A DNA stretch of 64,000 bases from VAXT01 sp963850415 (GTDB lineage: Bacteria; Actinomycetota; Thermoleophilia; Gaiellales; Gaiellaceae), in the NCBI GenBank assembly GCA_963850415.1, contig CAWKLE010000003.1, positions 186,001 through 250,000 on the forward strand, written 5' to 3'. How positions within the stretch are numbered: position 1 is the first letter of the stretch; every line of letters starts with the position of its first letter. A model generated the notes under the pieces. It made no database searches and was not told the DNA's origin. It saw only the letters and a list, made by a program, of their open reading frames with translations. The translations under genes were made by a program, and so were the position numbers. Below are positions 7,347 to 16,366 of the stretch, piece after piece.

Positions 7347-8625
7347 TCAGACCGGGAAGGCTCCCTCCATCTTGGCGGCCTGCAGCTTCCGCTCGGCACG
7401 TTCCCAGTGGCCGTAGATGTCGGTCGTCACCTTGAGCGTCGAGTGGCCGAGGTGCCGGGAGAGCCACGTGATCTGCGCGCCGCTCTCCAGCGCCCGCTTG
7501 GCGAACGTGTGCCGGAAGCTGTGGAACGTTCGCTTCTCGAGCGTAGGTCCCACCCGTGGGATGCCGGCGCACGCCATGGCCGGGTAGAGGTGGCGGCGGA
7601 GCACAACGTGAGGATCCAGAAATGCCGTGCCGTGCGGGTGGGGGAACACGAGGCTCTCGCCACCCGCGCCCCTCCGCTCACTCCCATGCCAAGCGAGCAA
7701 CTCGACAACATCCGTGATCAGGTCGACGTCGCGGCGCTCGCGGTTCTTCGGCGTCCCGACTCCGCCGCCTGTGCGACTACGCCGCACGCGCACGACCGCC
7801 TCCTCGAGATCGACATCGCACCAGCGAAGTGCCAAGAGTTCGCCCTGGCGCATACCAGTCTTGAGCGCGACGAGACACAGCGACCTGTAGGGCTCGTCGT
7901 GGAGGTGACAGAAGAGGCGCGGCAGCTCGTCGTTCTCGAAGTACGCCGCCTCCTTCCTTTCCGGCCGGGGCCTCTGCGCAGGCGGCAGCTCCCGGACCGG
8001 GTTCGAGTCCGCGTACCGGTAGAAGACGGCCGCCTGCAGACACGCACCTAGCACGCGCAGGTGCTTGGCGCGCGTTGATGCAGAGCGACCTCGCTCGCGG
8101 AGGATCATGTTGAAGCGACCGATGTCTTCCGGACCGATCCGACGGACGCGCTGGCCGCCGAACATCTCCTTCGCGTGGACGATCGTCGAGCGATAGGAGT
8201 CAACGGTCGACGGCTTGCGCTCCAGCGAATCCAGCCATCGATCGGCCCAATCGGAGAATCCGATGTTCGGGCGCGGCCGATAGGTCGCCATCCTCGACGG
8301 AGTCCTCCAGTCGGAGCAGCGCGATCTCGGCTTGCTCGCGGTCTCGGCCCACGAGCTCTCGGTGTATCTGCTCGCCCTCGCGAACGACCACGTAGTACAC
8401 CGGCCCATCTGGGCATGTGCAGCCGGTCCGGACTCCATCGAGCGACGTCCAGGAACGACCGAGAGCGCAACGCCGCGAGTGCTTTGCCTGCAGGCTAGGC
8501 ACGCTCAGTGCGAGGTCGAGACAGATGTGGTGCTGCGCCAGGGCAGTCAAGTGCCGCTGAGCCGTTTTGCACTTCGCCGATCGCTTCGCGTGCTCCACCT
8601 GCGCCGGTTCGTCCGAAGGAGACAT
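7347..8625 (-). pseudogene. Tyrosine-type integrase, frameshifted after the N-terminal arm domain
   Basis: The core and catalytic domains read from an internal ATG at 8291 (ATYRPRPNIGFSDWADRW) to 7347. All catalytic residues are present: Arg in TGMRQGELL, HSFRHTF, HLGH and the nucleophile Tyr in TTDIYGH. The N-terminal arm-binding segment (VYYVVVREGEQIHREL...LLRLEDSVEDG) lies upstream in another frame, so a single-base indel near 8290 splits the gene. Translation from the ATG at 8291 would give a ~314-aa armless recombinase. Arm domains bind attachment-site flanks, so excision is probably impaired. A sequencing error is possible. Confidence 0.78.
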
Positions 8626-8718
8626 ACCTGATACCCCGCAGAGCGATCAGGGCTTCCACCGATGGCACCCAAACCGCCCTACCGGGACGCTTCATGTGTC
8701 GACACAAAGGAGATCTCC

Positions 8719-9219
8719 ATGCTCAGTCAAGAAACATCGAAGGCTGGGTCGCTTCCTGAGCAGGCACTGCTGCACGTCCTCGCGCAGAGCGGCCTCGGAT
8801 ACGAGCTGATCCAGCATCCACACACCGAGACGGCAAGTGCCGAAGCGCACGCTCTAGGCGTGACGCCAGAAGAGGTCGCGAAGACCGTCATCTTGAGAAC
8901 CGCCGACGGCTACGCACGGGTCGTGGTGCCCGGCTCCGAGCGAGTCGCCCTGAGCAAGGTGCGCGCGCTTCTCGATTTGGATACCGACATACGGCTGGCG
9001 ACGGAAGCCGAGCTCACCGCCGCCTATCCAGAGTTCGAGCTCGGAGCGGTTCCGCCGCTGGGCGGGCCGGCCGGCGACACGATCATCGTCGACCGGCGCC
9101 TCGCCGAGCGCGAGCGGCTCGTCTTCGAGGCGGGCAGTCACGACGAGTCGGTCCGGGTGGCCACGGAAGACCTGCTTCGTGTCTCGGAAGCCCGAATCGG
9201 CGACGTCTGCGTGGGCTAG
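8719..9219 (+). CDS. YbaK/EbsC-type aminoacyl-tRNA deacylase
   Basis: 166-aa protein of the YbaK/ProX editing family, which hydrolyses mischarged aminoacyl-tRNA in trans. The N-terminal TASAEAHALGVTPEEVAKTVILR and the core LSKVRALLDLDTDIRLATEAEL, GAVPPLGGP and TIIVDRRLAE match the family. The ATG at 8719 is chosen because AAAGGAGA lies 6 bases upstream. It is the first cargo gene after the integrase and divergent from it. The amino acid specificity is not readable. Confidence 0.88.
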   Translation: MLSQETSKAGSLPEQALLHVLAQSGLGYELIQHPHTETASAEAHALGVTPEEVAKTVILRTADGYARVVVPGSERVALSKVRALLDLDTDIRLATEAELTAAYPEFELGAVPPLGGPAGDTIIVDRRLAERERLVFEAGSHDESVRVATEDLLRVSEARIGDVCVG

Positions 9220-9454
9220 GCGTGAGGGGCGGCGGTGCAGAGGCTCCGACGTCCTCCTCGACCGCTTCCGGCGAACCGCCGGAGTCCCGTCACGAGATGA
9301 GAAGAGTTCGTGGCCACCGACCGTTCCACCGGTGCCTACAGAAACGCGTGCAGGAGCTCCACGGGAAAGCGCGGACGACCAGTCAGTGGCAGCCCCGATG
9401 GCGCCGCCCCCTCCCGGCGCGATCCTTCGAACAGTCAGACGGAAGGAGGTTGCG

Positions 9455-9688
9455 ATGGCGCGTTCACGCAGCGCACACGTCGGCGACCTGATCGTGATTC
9501 ACGAGCACCGGCTTGGCGAGCCCCGCCGCAAGGGCGAGATTCTCAAGGTTCTCGGAACCGCCGAGCACGAACACTACCGAGTGCGGTGGGACGATGGCCG
9601 CGAGGCGCTTTTCTACCCAGGCGGCGATGCTGTCATTGAGCACGCTCGAGACGCCGACGATGAGCCGGTGCTCGTCCACGAGCCTTGA
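9455..9688 (+). CDS. DUF1918 domain protein
   Basis: 77-aa protein matching the small DUF1918 fold found mainly in actinobacteria: VGDLIVIHEHRLGEPRRKGEI, followed by HYRVRWDDGREALFYPG. AAGGAGGT lies 5 bases before the ATG. It overlaps the region of the next CBS gene and is probably translated with it. The function of the family is unknown; the SH3-like beta-strand pattern suggests nucleic acid or protein binding (inference). Confidence 0.85.
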   Translation: MARSRSAHVGDLIVIHEHRLGEPRRKGEILKVLGTAEHEHYRVRWDDGREALFYPGGDAVIEHARDADDEPVLVHEP

Positions 9689-9699
9689 GGCAAAGCCTG

Positions 9700-10161
9700 A
9701 TGTCCCCTTCAATAGCACAGACGTACCCTGCTCTTGGACAGCTTCGCGTCGTCGACGCGATGCATCCCGGTCTGATCTCGTGCTCGCCCGACATGCCGCT
9801 GCGAACGGTCGCGCGCATGATGGCGACGTACCGCGTGCATGCAATTCTCGTCACCGCTCACGGAGCGGAGGAGCTTCCCGGCGGCAGTGTGTGGGGCGTC
9901 ATCTCGGACGCCGACCTGCTCCGCGCAGCTCAGGTTGGCGACCTCGACGAGCAGGCAGCGCGGACGATCGCCGCCACGCCCGTCCTGACAGTGACTGCCG
10001 GCGAACAGTTGGTGCATGCCGCGCAGCTGATGATCGAGCACGAGGTCTCGCACCTGATCGTGGTCGAGGCGCGGTCGGCGCGGCCGGTGGGCGTGCTCTC
10101 GACGCTCGACATCGCACGAGCGCTCGCCGGATTCCCCGAGCGTCATCCGGTAACGCAGTAG
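9700..10161 (+). CDS. CBS domain pair protein
   Basis: 153 aa consisting essentially of two CBS motifs (VVDAMHPGLISCSPDMPLRTVARMM and VLTVTAGEQLVHAAQLMIEHEV...GVLSTLDIARAL), a module that binds adenine nucleotides and reports energy status. The ATG at 9700 with upstream GAGG is preferred over the TTG at 9685. It sits 11 bases after the DUF1918 stop and 19 bases before the alarmone-synthetase-like gene, so the genes form one operon. Confidence 0.88.
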   Translation: MSPSIAQTYPALGQLRVVDAMHPGLISCSPDMPLRTVARMMATYRVHAILVTAHGAEELPGGSVWGVISDADLLRAAQVGDLDEQAARTIAATPVLTVTAGEQLVHAAQLMIEHEVSHLIVVEARSARPVGVLSTLDIARALAGFPERHPVTQ

Positions 10162-10180
10162 AACTGGAAGGGTCAGGCCA

Positions 10181-10800
10181 ATGAGCAGCCTGGTCGTGGA
10201 AGCGGCACTCGCGCGTTACGGCCGCGAGCACAATCGCTACCTGCAGGTCGCCGACGCGGTCGCGTCTCGTTGCCGACGGCTGGCCAACGAGGCGGGAATC
10301 CGCGCGCCTGTGCAATGGCGTGTCAAGAGTCCAGAGCGCGTGCGAGCAAAGCTCGAGCGCATCGTCCCGGCGCCCGCCGGCAATGCAGACGCGGCAGCGC
10401 TGGACGCGGTGGGCGACCTCGCCGGCGTTCGGAACGCGACGTTCGTCGAGGCCGGCCGCGAGCCGATGATCGCTGCGATACAGCGAACATATCGCGAGGT
10501 GGACATCGAGGTGAAGCTTCAGGCCGATCGCTTCTACCGAGGGACGCACGCCAGCTTCGGCTCTCGCGCGAGGACGCTGCGGAGTTGCCACCCGAGTTGC
10601 TCGGACTCTCGTGCGAAGTCCAGGTGTGCAGCCTGCTCGCGCAAGTCTGGAACGAGATCGAGCACGGCCTCGTCTATGCCGGAACCAGCGAGCCATCGCC
10701 GGAGGAGCAAGCGACGCTCCACGCTCTCGGCCGAATGACGGAAGCAGGCGATGCGCTTGTCACGATGTTGCTGACCCTGGAGGGGAGGGCGGAGCAATGA
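10181..10800 (+). pseudogene. Small alarmone synthetase-like (RelA/SpoT nucleotidyltransferase) gene with a frameshift
   Basis: The first frame carries the synthetase-type WRVKSPERVRAKLERI and DAVGDLAGVRN, then VDIEVKLQADRFYRGTHA. Near 10551 the homology moves to another frame (QLRLSREDAAELPPELLGLSCEVQV...WNEIEHGLVYAG), ending at TGA 10798-10800. Together they give a ~205-aa RelA_SpoT domain without hydrolase or regulatory domains, as in small alarmone synthetases. One indel separates the halves, so it is either dead or a sequencing artefact. Its stop overlaps the ATG of the CBS-BON gene. Confidence 0.75.
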
Positions 10801-11450
10801 AAGTCGAGGACCTTATGACCCGCGAGGTGGTCACGGTGCAACCCGGGGCCTCGCTCAAGGATGCCGCGCGTCTGCTCGTCGAGCACCGCATTTCCGGCTT
10901 GCCGGTCGTCGACAACGAGGACCACGTCCTCGGTGTCGTCACCGAGGCGGACGTGCTCCGTAAGGAAGCGGACGAGTTGCTGCTTCCCTCGCCACTCGCG
11001 TGGTTCGTCGGCTTCGATGCCGAAGTCGACCGGTCGAAGCTCGAGGCCCGCCTGGTCGGCGAGGCGATGACCACCCCGGCACTCACGATCGAGGCGCACC
11101 GGCCGGTGAGTCTTGCGGCACGGCGCATGATCGAGAGGGGTGTCAACCGCCTTCCTGTGGTCGAGGACGGCAAGCTCGTCGGCATCGTGACGCGTGCCGA
11201 CCTCGTCCGGGCCTTCGTCCGCAGCGATGCAGAGATCGCGAGAGAGATTCGCGAGGACGTGGTCGTCCTCCGCCTGCAGCTGGACGAGCACAGCGTGCAG
11301 GTCGAGGTCGACAACGGCGAGGTGACACTCACCGGCATTGTCGACAGCCGCGCCGACACCCAATCGCTCGAGGCGCTCGTGAGCAAGGTGCCCGGCGTCG
11401 TCGGCGTCCACTCCAAGCTGGCCCGGACCGACAAAGACGGCGAACGCTGA
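10797..11450 (+). CDS. CBS-CBS-BON domain protein
   Basis: 217 aa. Two CBS motifs (MKVEDLMTREVVTVQPG..., VGEAMTTPALTIEAHRPVSLAARRM) span about aa 1-145. A C-terminal BON domain (LRLQLDEHSVQVEVDNGEVTLTGIVDSRADTQSLEALVSKVPGV) spans about aa 155-212. BON domains usually contact membranes or small hydrophobic ligands, while CBS binds nucleotides. The start overlaps the stop of the RelA/SpoT-like gene (ATGA), implying translational coupling to it. Confidence 0.92.
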   Translation: MKVEDLMTREVVTVQPGASLKDAARLLVEHRISGLPVVDNEDHVLGVVTEADVLRKEADELLLPSPLAWFVGFDAEVDRSKLEARLVGEAMTTPALTIEAHRPVSLAARRMIERGVNRLPVVEDGKLVGIVTRADLVRAFVRSDAEIAREIREDVVVLRLQLDEHSVQVEVDNGEVTLTGIVDSRADTQSLEALVSKVPGVVGVHSKLARTDKDGER

Positions 11451-12133
11451 ACGGCCTTCAGTTGGGCACAGAGGCGCTCAGGTCGTATGCGGCGCGAGCG
11501 GTGTCGCCTCAGCACACGAGCGGGCGGTCCTTGGACAAGTGAGCGGAGCAGCCGCAGATGATCTGCCACAAGCCGGGTGATCAGGAAGTGCTTGCCAATG
11601 TGGGCGCGTCGGGGGTCTGCGAACGCATCCCCGATGTCCGTCGACAGGGCCACCGCTCAGACAGTACTTCGGAGCAGAAGAGGGCGCCTGCGGGCCGTCT
11701 ATGGGCAAGGGATTGACGATCCGTGGCCGGCAACGCTTGGGTCCAGCACAAGACCGAAGACGACCGCATCCTCGCGTGAAGGTCACCAACCACTCGCCAT
11801 CGTGATGAGAGTCCGGCTCAAGACAAGAAACGGACCTCCATCGCGATGCGGCAGCCTAGCTAGCGCAGCGGGTGGAGATAAGCACTGCGCATGCGATCGG
11901 CAGGCAGGGGCGACCGGGGCAATCTTCGCTACGAGGAATCGACCTCCGGGAGGTTGGCTGACTCGAGTTCATGCCCGAATGGCCCCGAGCCGGTGTCGCC
12001 GAGGATCAGCGGGCTAGGCGGGGCTGCGCAGCGCGAACACGCACGCTGTACGTCGATCTTGACGAGGACGTCGCACGCTGCCAACGAAAGACGGCGGACG
12101 CCCTCGAACTGGAGCGCGCACCCGCGAGCGGCG
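11451..12133. other. Gap without a supportable gene
   Basis: About 680 bases inside the island between the CBS-BON gene and the DUF47 gene. Open frames here are short and show no recognisable motif or good ribosome binding site. It may hold degraded cargo. Confidence 0.5.
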
Positions 12134-12748
12134 TCAGCTTTCCTTCAGCACGGAGTACCAGACACGCTCTGCAACCTCGCGGAGATCGTCGCTCATGCGC
12201 CCGAGCCTCCGGTAGAGCTCCCGCTTGGCGGCGACCTCGCGCAGGTCGTCCACCGCGACCAGCGCCGACATCGACTGGCGGTAGACCTTCTCGACTCGAC
12301 TCTGGCTCTTCGCAGCACGGTCCGCGGCGTCTGTCGCCGCGACCCGTGCTCCGGCCGCGAGCTGCTCGAACGCCTCGCTGAGATCCCGAACACCCGCTGC
12401 GAGCTCGGCTGCCATCTCCGAGATCGCCTGGTCCGGACCGGTCTCCATGACCTCCGCCTCACGAACCGCGTTCTTCGCGCTGTTCAGCACACGGTCAAGC
12501 TCGGTCGAGAGCTCGAAGATGTCCTCGGGCTCGAGCGGCGTCGTGAACGAGATGCTCAGCGCAGCGCGGAGCTCGCGCTTGCGATCGTCGGCTCGGTGCT
12601 CGCAGTCCCGCAGGCGATCCGCGGCGCCCGGCTCGCCCACCGACCAGGCGATGAGCGCCTCCATACCCTCCACCGTGATCGCGGTCTGTTCGCGCAGCAT
12701 GCCGAGGACGTCCGGCGTCTCGGGTAGGAACCAGCTGCGTCGTGTCAT
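12134..12748 (-). CDS. DUF47 (PhoU-like) family protein, partner of PiT transporter
   Basis: 204-aa all-helical protein of the DUF47/PhoU-related family (LREQTAITVEGMEALIAW, AADRLRDCEHRADDRKRELRAAL, TPLEPEDIFELSTELDRVLNSAKN). Members are commonly encoded beside PiT phosphate transporters and are thought to modulate them. The ATG overlaps the stop of the permease gene (ATGA), so the two are translationally coupled. Confidence 0.88.
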   Translation of the reverse strand: MTRRSWFLPETPDVLGMLREQTAITVEGMEALIAWSVGEPGAADRLRDCEHRADDRKRELRAALSISFTTPLEPEDIFELSTELDRVLNSAKNAVREAEVMETGPDQAISEMAAELAAGVRDLSEAFEQLAAGARVAATDAADRAAKSQSRVEKVYRQSMSALVAVDDLREVAAKRELYRRLGRMSDDLREVAERVWYSVLKES

Positions 12749-13749
12749 CCGATCGCGCTCCAGACGAGGAACGTACCGGCACCGAGGACGGCAGACCCGG
12801 GGAGCGTCAAGAGCCAGGCGAAGGCGATCGAGCGGACGACGGCCCAGCGGACGTGCCGCCAGCGGCTCCGCCCAGTGCCGACCCCGACCACCGAGGAGAC
12901 GACGACGTGGGTGGTCGAGACCGGAGCCCCCAGGTACGAGGCGGGCAGGATGACCGCCGTCGAGCCGGTCTGGCTGGCGAAGCCGTCGATCGGCGCCAGG
13001 TGGAAGATCCCACGGCCGACGGTGCGGACGATCCGCCATCCGCCGAGCGCCGTTCCAAGCGTGATCGCCGCTCCGCAGCCGACCTTCGCCCAGAGCGGAA
13101 CCTCGAACGTCTGCAGTCTGCCCGCAGCCAGTAGCAGCGCAGCGATCACTCCCATCGACTTCTGTGCATCGTTCGACCCGTGACTAAACGAGAGACCAGC
13201 CGCCATGCCCCACTCCGCACCAAGGATCGGGCTCCGGACTCGACGCGTCGCCCGGCGAAGCACAAGCCGGCCGAGCCGAATGAACACGAACCCCAAGGCG
13301 AGACCGATCAGCGGCGAGACTGCGAGCGCGATCAGGACGCCGAAGACGCCGACCGGTCGCCAGCCGTTCAGACCGCCCCAGTCAACCGCACCGATCCCAC
13401 CTTCGACAAGCGCCGCGCCTACGAGACCGCCAACGAGCGCGTGCGCAGAGCTCGACGGCAACCCTCGCCACCAGGTGAGAAGGTTCCAGAGGACCGCCCC
13501 GAGCGCACCCGAGCCGATCACGACGACGGCGTCCGCGCCTGAGACTGTCACGATCCCCGCGATCGTGTTGGCGACGGCGGTCCCGACGAGGAGCGCGCCC
13601 AACATGTTGAAGACCGCCGACAGGACGATGGCCTGCCCAGGCAGAGCGCCGCGCGTGGCCACGAGCGTCGCAATCGAGTTCGCCGCGTCGTGGAACCCGT
13701 TCGTCAGCGCGAACGCGAGCGCAAACGAGATCGCCAACCACAGAGCCAC
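12745..13749 (-). CDS. Inorganic phosphate transporter, PiT family
   Basis: 334-aa polytopic membrane protein, a length normal for the shorter bacterial PiT proteins. Both PiT signature repeats are present: GFHDAANSIAT near aa 18 and FSHGSNDAQKSMG near aa 210. It should import metal-phosphate with protons. The downstream DUF47 gene overlaps it. Phosphate uptake genes as island cargo fit nutrient-limitation functions. Confidence 0.92.
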   Translation of the reverse strand: MALWLAISFALAFALTNGFHDAANSIATLVATRGALPGQAIVLSAVFNMLGALLVGTAVANTIAGIVTVSGADAVVVIGSGALGAVLWNLLTWWRGLPSSSAHALVGGLVGAALVEGGIGAVDWGGLNGWRPVGVFGVLIALAVSPLIGLALGFVFIRLGRLVLRRATRRVRSPILGAEWGMAAGLSFSHGSNDAQKSMGVIAALLLAAGRLQTFEVPLWAKVGCGAAITLGTALGGWRIVRTVGRGIFHLAPIDGFASQTGSTAVILPASYLGAPVSTTHVVVSSVVGVGTGRSRWRHVRWAVVRSIAFAWLLTLPGSAVLGAGTFLVWSAIG

Positions 13750-14114
13750 GGATCAATCATCTGCTCGACGCCGCACTGGGGCGAGCGAATCCGTCGACCG
13801 CGAAGGAGGCGAAACCGTAGAGCGGTGTTCCCGCCGCCGGCCCGCGCCGCCAATGAGCTCGACGGTCGAGTCCGAGTGAGTGTTGCCGGACTTAATCGGA
13901 GTGCGTCGCGGACGGCAGAACGTAGCGCGGTGGTTTGTACGAGCTAGGTCGGCCTGGCGGCTGATTCGGGATGCCGCTGGGGCCCGGTTCGATCGCGAGC
14001 CGGGGGAGTCTGCGGTCGAGCCGGGCGGCGTCGATGCTCTTCGTGTGTTGCCAGTCGCCTCATCACCCAAAGCGCACGCTAGGCTCGCCCAATACCCTCG
14101 AGCGGAGGTCGACC
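13750..14114. other. Divergent intergenic region
   Basis: About 365 bases between the divergently transcribed phosphate transporter and ureohydrolase genes, which must hold both promoters. I see no gene or clear repeat here. Confidence 0.5.
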
Positions 14115-15101
14115 ATGTATGAGCCATGGAACGCCCTTGAGGCGCCTCGGTTTACCGGGCCACGGACGTACGCCCGGCTGCCCTGGGTGAAGGAGTTCGA
14201 CGGGGTGGACGCCGCCGTGTACGGCCTCCCATGGGACGGTGGTACGTCGTTTCGGGCCGGAGCTCGGTTCGGCCCGGAAGCGATTCGCTCGGCATCGGGC
14301 ATGATCCGAACGTACAACCCTGTCCAGCGCGTGCAGGTGTTCGGGGCCCTGTCGACGATCGACTTCGGCGACGCGCCCACTGCTCCTGGTTACATCGAGG
14401 AGTCGCTGAAGCGCATGGAACGCTTTGTGACGCCGATCGCCGAAGCAGGTGTCATCGGCATCGGAATGGGCGGCGACCATTCGGTCGCACTCGCCGAGCT
14501 CCGTGCGCTCGCTGAGGTGCACGGTCGCCTTGGGCTCGTGCAGCTCGACGCGCACACCGACCTGCAAGACACCTACAACGACTTGCCCTACTCGCACGGC
14601 ACGATGTTTCGACGGGCAATCATGGAGAACGTCCTCGACCCTGCCCGCGTGATCCAGGCAGGGATGCGGGGGTCGTTGTACGCCGCGGGGGACGAAGACA
14701 TCCCCTCCGACCTCGGAGTCGAGACGATCCCGTGGATCGAGCTGGCACTCTTGAGTCCCGAAGAGTTCGCGGCACGAGCACGTCGGCGAATCGGCGGCGG
14801 GCCCGCATTCCTGACCTTCGATGTGGACTTCGTCGATCCCGCCTACTGTCCAGGTACGGGGACGCCAGAAGTTGCCGGCCCAACGGGCTTCGAGGCGATG
14901 CAATATCTCCGAGTGCTCGCCGGAATCGATTTCGTTGGCTATGACGTCGTTGAAGTTGCTCCCCAGTACGACGGCCCGGGACAAATCACCGCGCTGTTCG
15001 CGGCCAACGCGATCTTCGAGATGCTCTCGATGATCGCGAAGCGACGGCAGTCTGAAGCGGAGGAGACCGCGGCGGCGGGGTCGCCGATTACCACCTCATA
15101 G
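14115..15101 (+). CDS. Ureohydrolase (agmatinase/arginase family)
   Basis: 328-aa manganese enzyme of the arginase/agmatinase family that splits guanidino substrates into urea and an amine. The metal ligands are all visible: GGDHSV (near aa 118), DAHTD (near aa 142) and TFDVDFVDP (near aa 235), followed by the GTGTPEVAG loop. The length favours agmatinase or guanidinobutyrase over arginase, but the substrate is not certain. The ATG at 14115 is preceded by GCGGAGGTCG. It is transcribed alone inside the island. Confidence 0.9.
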   Translation: MYEPWNALEAPRFTGPRTYARLPWVKEFDGVDAAVYGLPWDGGTSFRAGARFGPEAIRSASGMIRTYNPVQRVQVFGALSTIDFGDAPTAPGYIEESLKRMERFVTPIAEAGVIGIGMGGDHSVALAELRALAEVHGRLGLVQLDAHTDLQDTYNDLPYSHGTMFRRAIMENVLDPARVIQAGMRGSLYAAGDEDIPSDLGVETIPWIELALLSPEEFAARARRRIGGGPAFLTFDVDFVDPAYCPGTGTPEVAGPTGFEAMQYLRVLAGIDFVGYDVVEVAPQYDGPGQITALFAANAIFEMLSMIAKRRQSEAEETAAAGSPITTS

Positions 15102-15293
15102 GACACCCGCGCTGCATGTCTAGATGCGCAGCCAGAGATCGACATCGATCGACCTCGCAACGAGGCTGCCGCCGAGACGTTCAGTCCGGACAAGGCGACG
15201 AGCTGGTACGAGAAGATCGAGACGGTGCGGGTGAAATTCCCGGGGTTCGTACTGTCCGCTGTGGTGTAGACAGCGGCGCACGTTCGAACCTGA

Positions 15294-15328
15294 TGGAGCA
15301 GCCGGACTTGAACCGGCGGCCTCCTGGT
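15294..15328 (-). other. tRNA 3'-half-like remnant
   Basis: On the minus strand a perfect 5-bp T-stem GCCGG-TTCAAGT-CCGGC is followed by TGCTCCA. It is preceded by AGGAGGCC, as in a variable loop and anticodon stem. No matching 5' half exists. It may be an old attachment-site copy of another tRNA inside the island. Confidence 0.4.
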
Positions 15329-15422
15329 GCGATCGAGTTGCCAACGACCGATGCACCCGCAAAGAGGCGAGAGACCATGGGATTGACCAGTCCTCGCGTC
15401 TGGCAACGCGATTTCTTACCGC

Positions 15423-15452
15423 AGAAGACGACGCACCGTGTCGTCTTCTTTT
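15423..15452 (+). terminator. Intrinsic terminator
   Basis: A 10-bp perfect stem AGAAGACGAC / GTCGTCTTCT around GCACCGT, followed by TTT. It lies about 320 bases after the ureohydrolase stop, with no recognised gene between, so it may end that transcript or an unrecognised RNA. Apart from this and the tRNA-like remnant, 15102-15715 shows no gene. Confidence 0.7.
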
Positions 15453-15715
15453 GAACCACGTCCATCCGCTCGCGCGTCCGGTCAGCGTGCTGCGAGGTGG
15501 CCGTAGTGGAGATCGATCATCGCGATGTCGGGTCGCCGCGACACCGCCCAGCATGCCGGTAGTCAGACTTTGCGTTGCTCGCTCCTGCGGTATGCCCGAG
15601 TTGCGCGGGTTTCGGGCGGCGAAGGGGCACGTAGGGGATCGCGGTCGTTGGCTTCGAGCTCGCGATCCGGATCGGCAGCAAGGGCATCTCGCCTGCTGGG
15701 AGTAGCCTCTCGCCC

Positions 15716-16084
15716 GTGACCTACGAGCAGTGGATTACGGAGGTCGTCAAGGTGGTCGAGACGGTCGGCACCGGCATCATGGTCATCGGCGGGCTGGGCG
15801 CGTTCCTCGCGTTTCTGCGCGACGCAGCCACAGACGCGAGAAGAGCCAGGTCGTACGAACGGCTTCGCCGCAATCTCGGCCGATGCATCCTGCTCGGGCT
15901 CGAAGTGCTCATCGTCGCGGACATCGTCCGCACCGTCGTCGTAGATCAGACGTTCCAGAGCGTGACCGTGCTCGGAATCATCGTCCTGATCCGGATCCTG
16001 CTCAGCTTCTCGCTCGACGTCGAGATCGACGGCGTGTGGCCGTGGAATCGGTTGAGGGAGAGCAGGAACGACCAGGCCCCGTAG
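15716..16084 (+). CDS. DUF1622 family small membrane protein
   Basis: 122-aa protein with three hydrophobic helices (VETVGTGIMVIGGLGAFLAFL, GRCILLGLEVLIVADIV, VLGIIVLIRILLSFSLDVEI), the pattern of the DUF1622 family. GTG start. No function is established for the family. It stands alone in the island, with about 280 gene-free bases after it. Confidence 0.85.
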   Translation: MTYEQWITEVVKVVETVGTGIMVIGGLGAFLAFLRDAATDARRARSYERLRRNLGRCILLGLEVLIVADIVRTVVVDQTFQSVTVLGIIVLIRILLSFSLDVEIDGVWPWNRLRESRNDQAP

Positions 16085-16366
16085 CCCCTCTCCCTACCAT
16101 TCACCTGAGCGAGACGATGTCGCACCAAGGTCGCACGACCCTGCAAAACGCGGCAACACCCGACGTCTTCTGACGAGCGGGCAGATGACGAGGTCGCGCT
16201 CGGCGTGTGGGTTACCGCTGCGCGACGCTTCGATTGTCTCGCGCGTGATGATGTCGAAGTCGAGCCCCAGCTTTGGCGAGGTGCTCGTGTTGTTCTGCGC
16301 GAGGTGCTCGTGTTTCGAGCGGCAGGCCGCGCCGCGCTGGCGGGCACATGGTTAGGTGCTGCTGGC

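Noticed and set aside
11577..12017. Plus-strand 146-aa frame in the island gap
   Set aside because: Arg/Ser-rich composition, no ribosome binding site, no recognisable motif.
15294..15660. tmRNA on the minus strand ending at the tRNA-like T-arm
   Set aside because: No matching 5' acceptor sequence or tag-reading frame could be found within about 400 bases.
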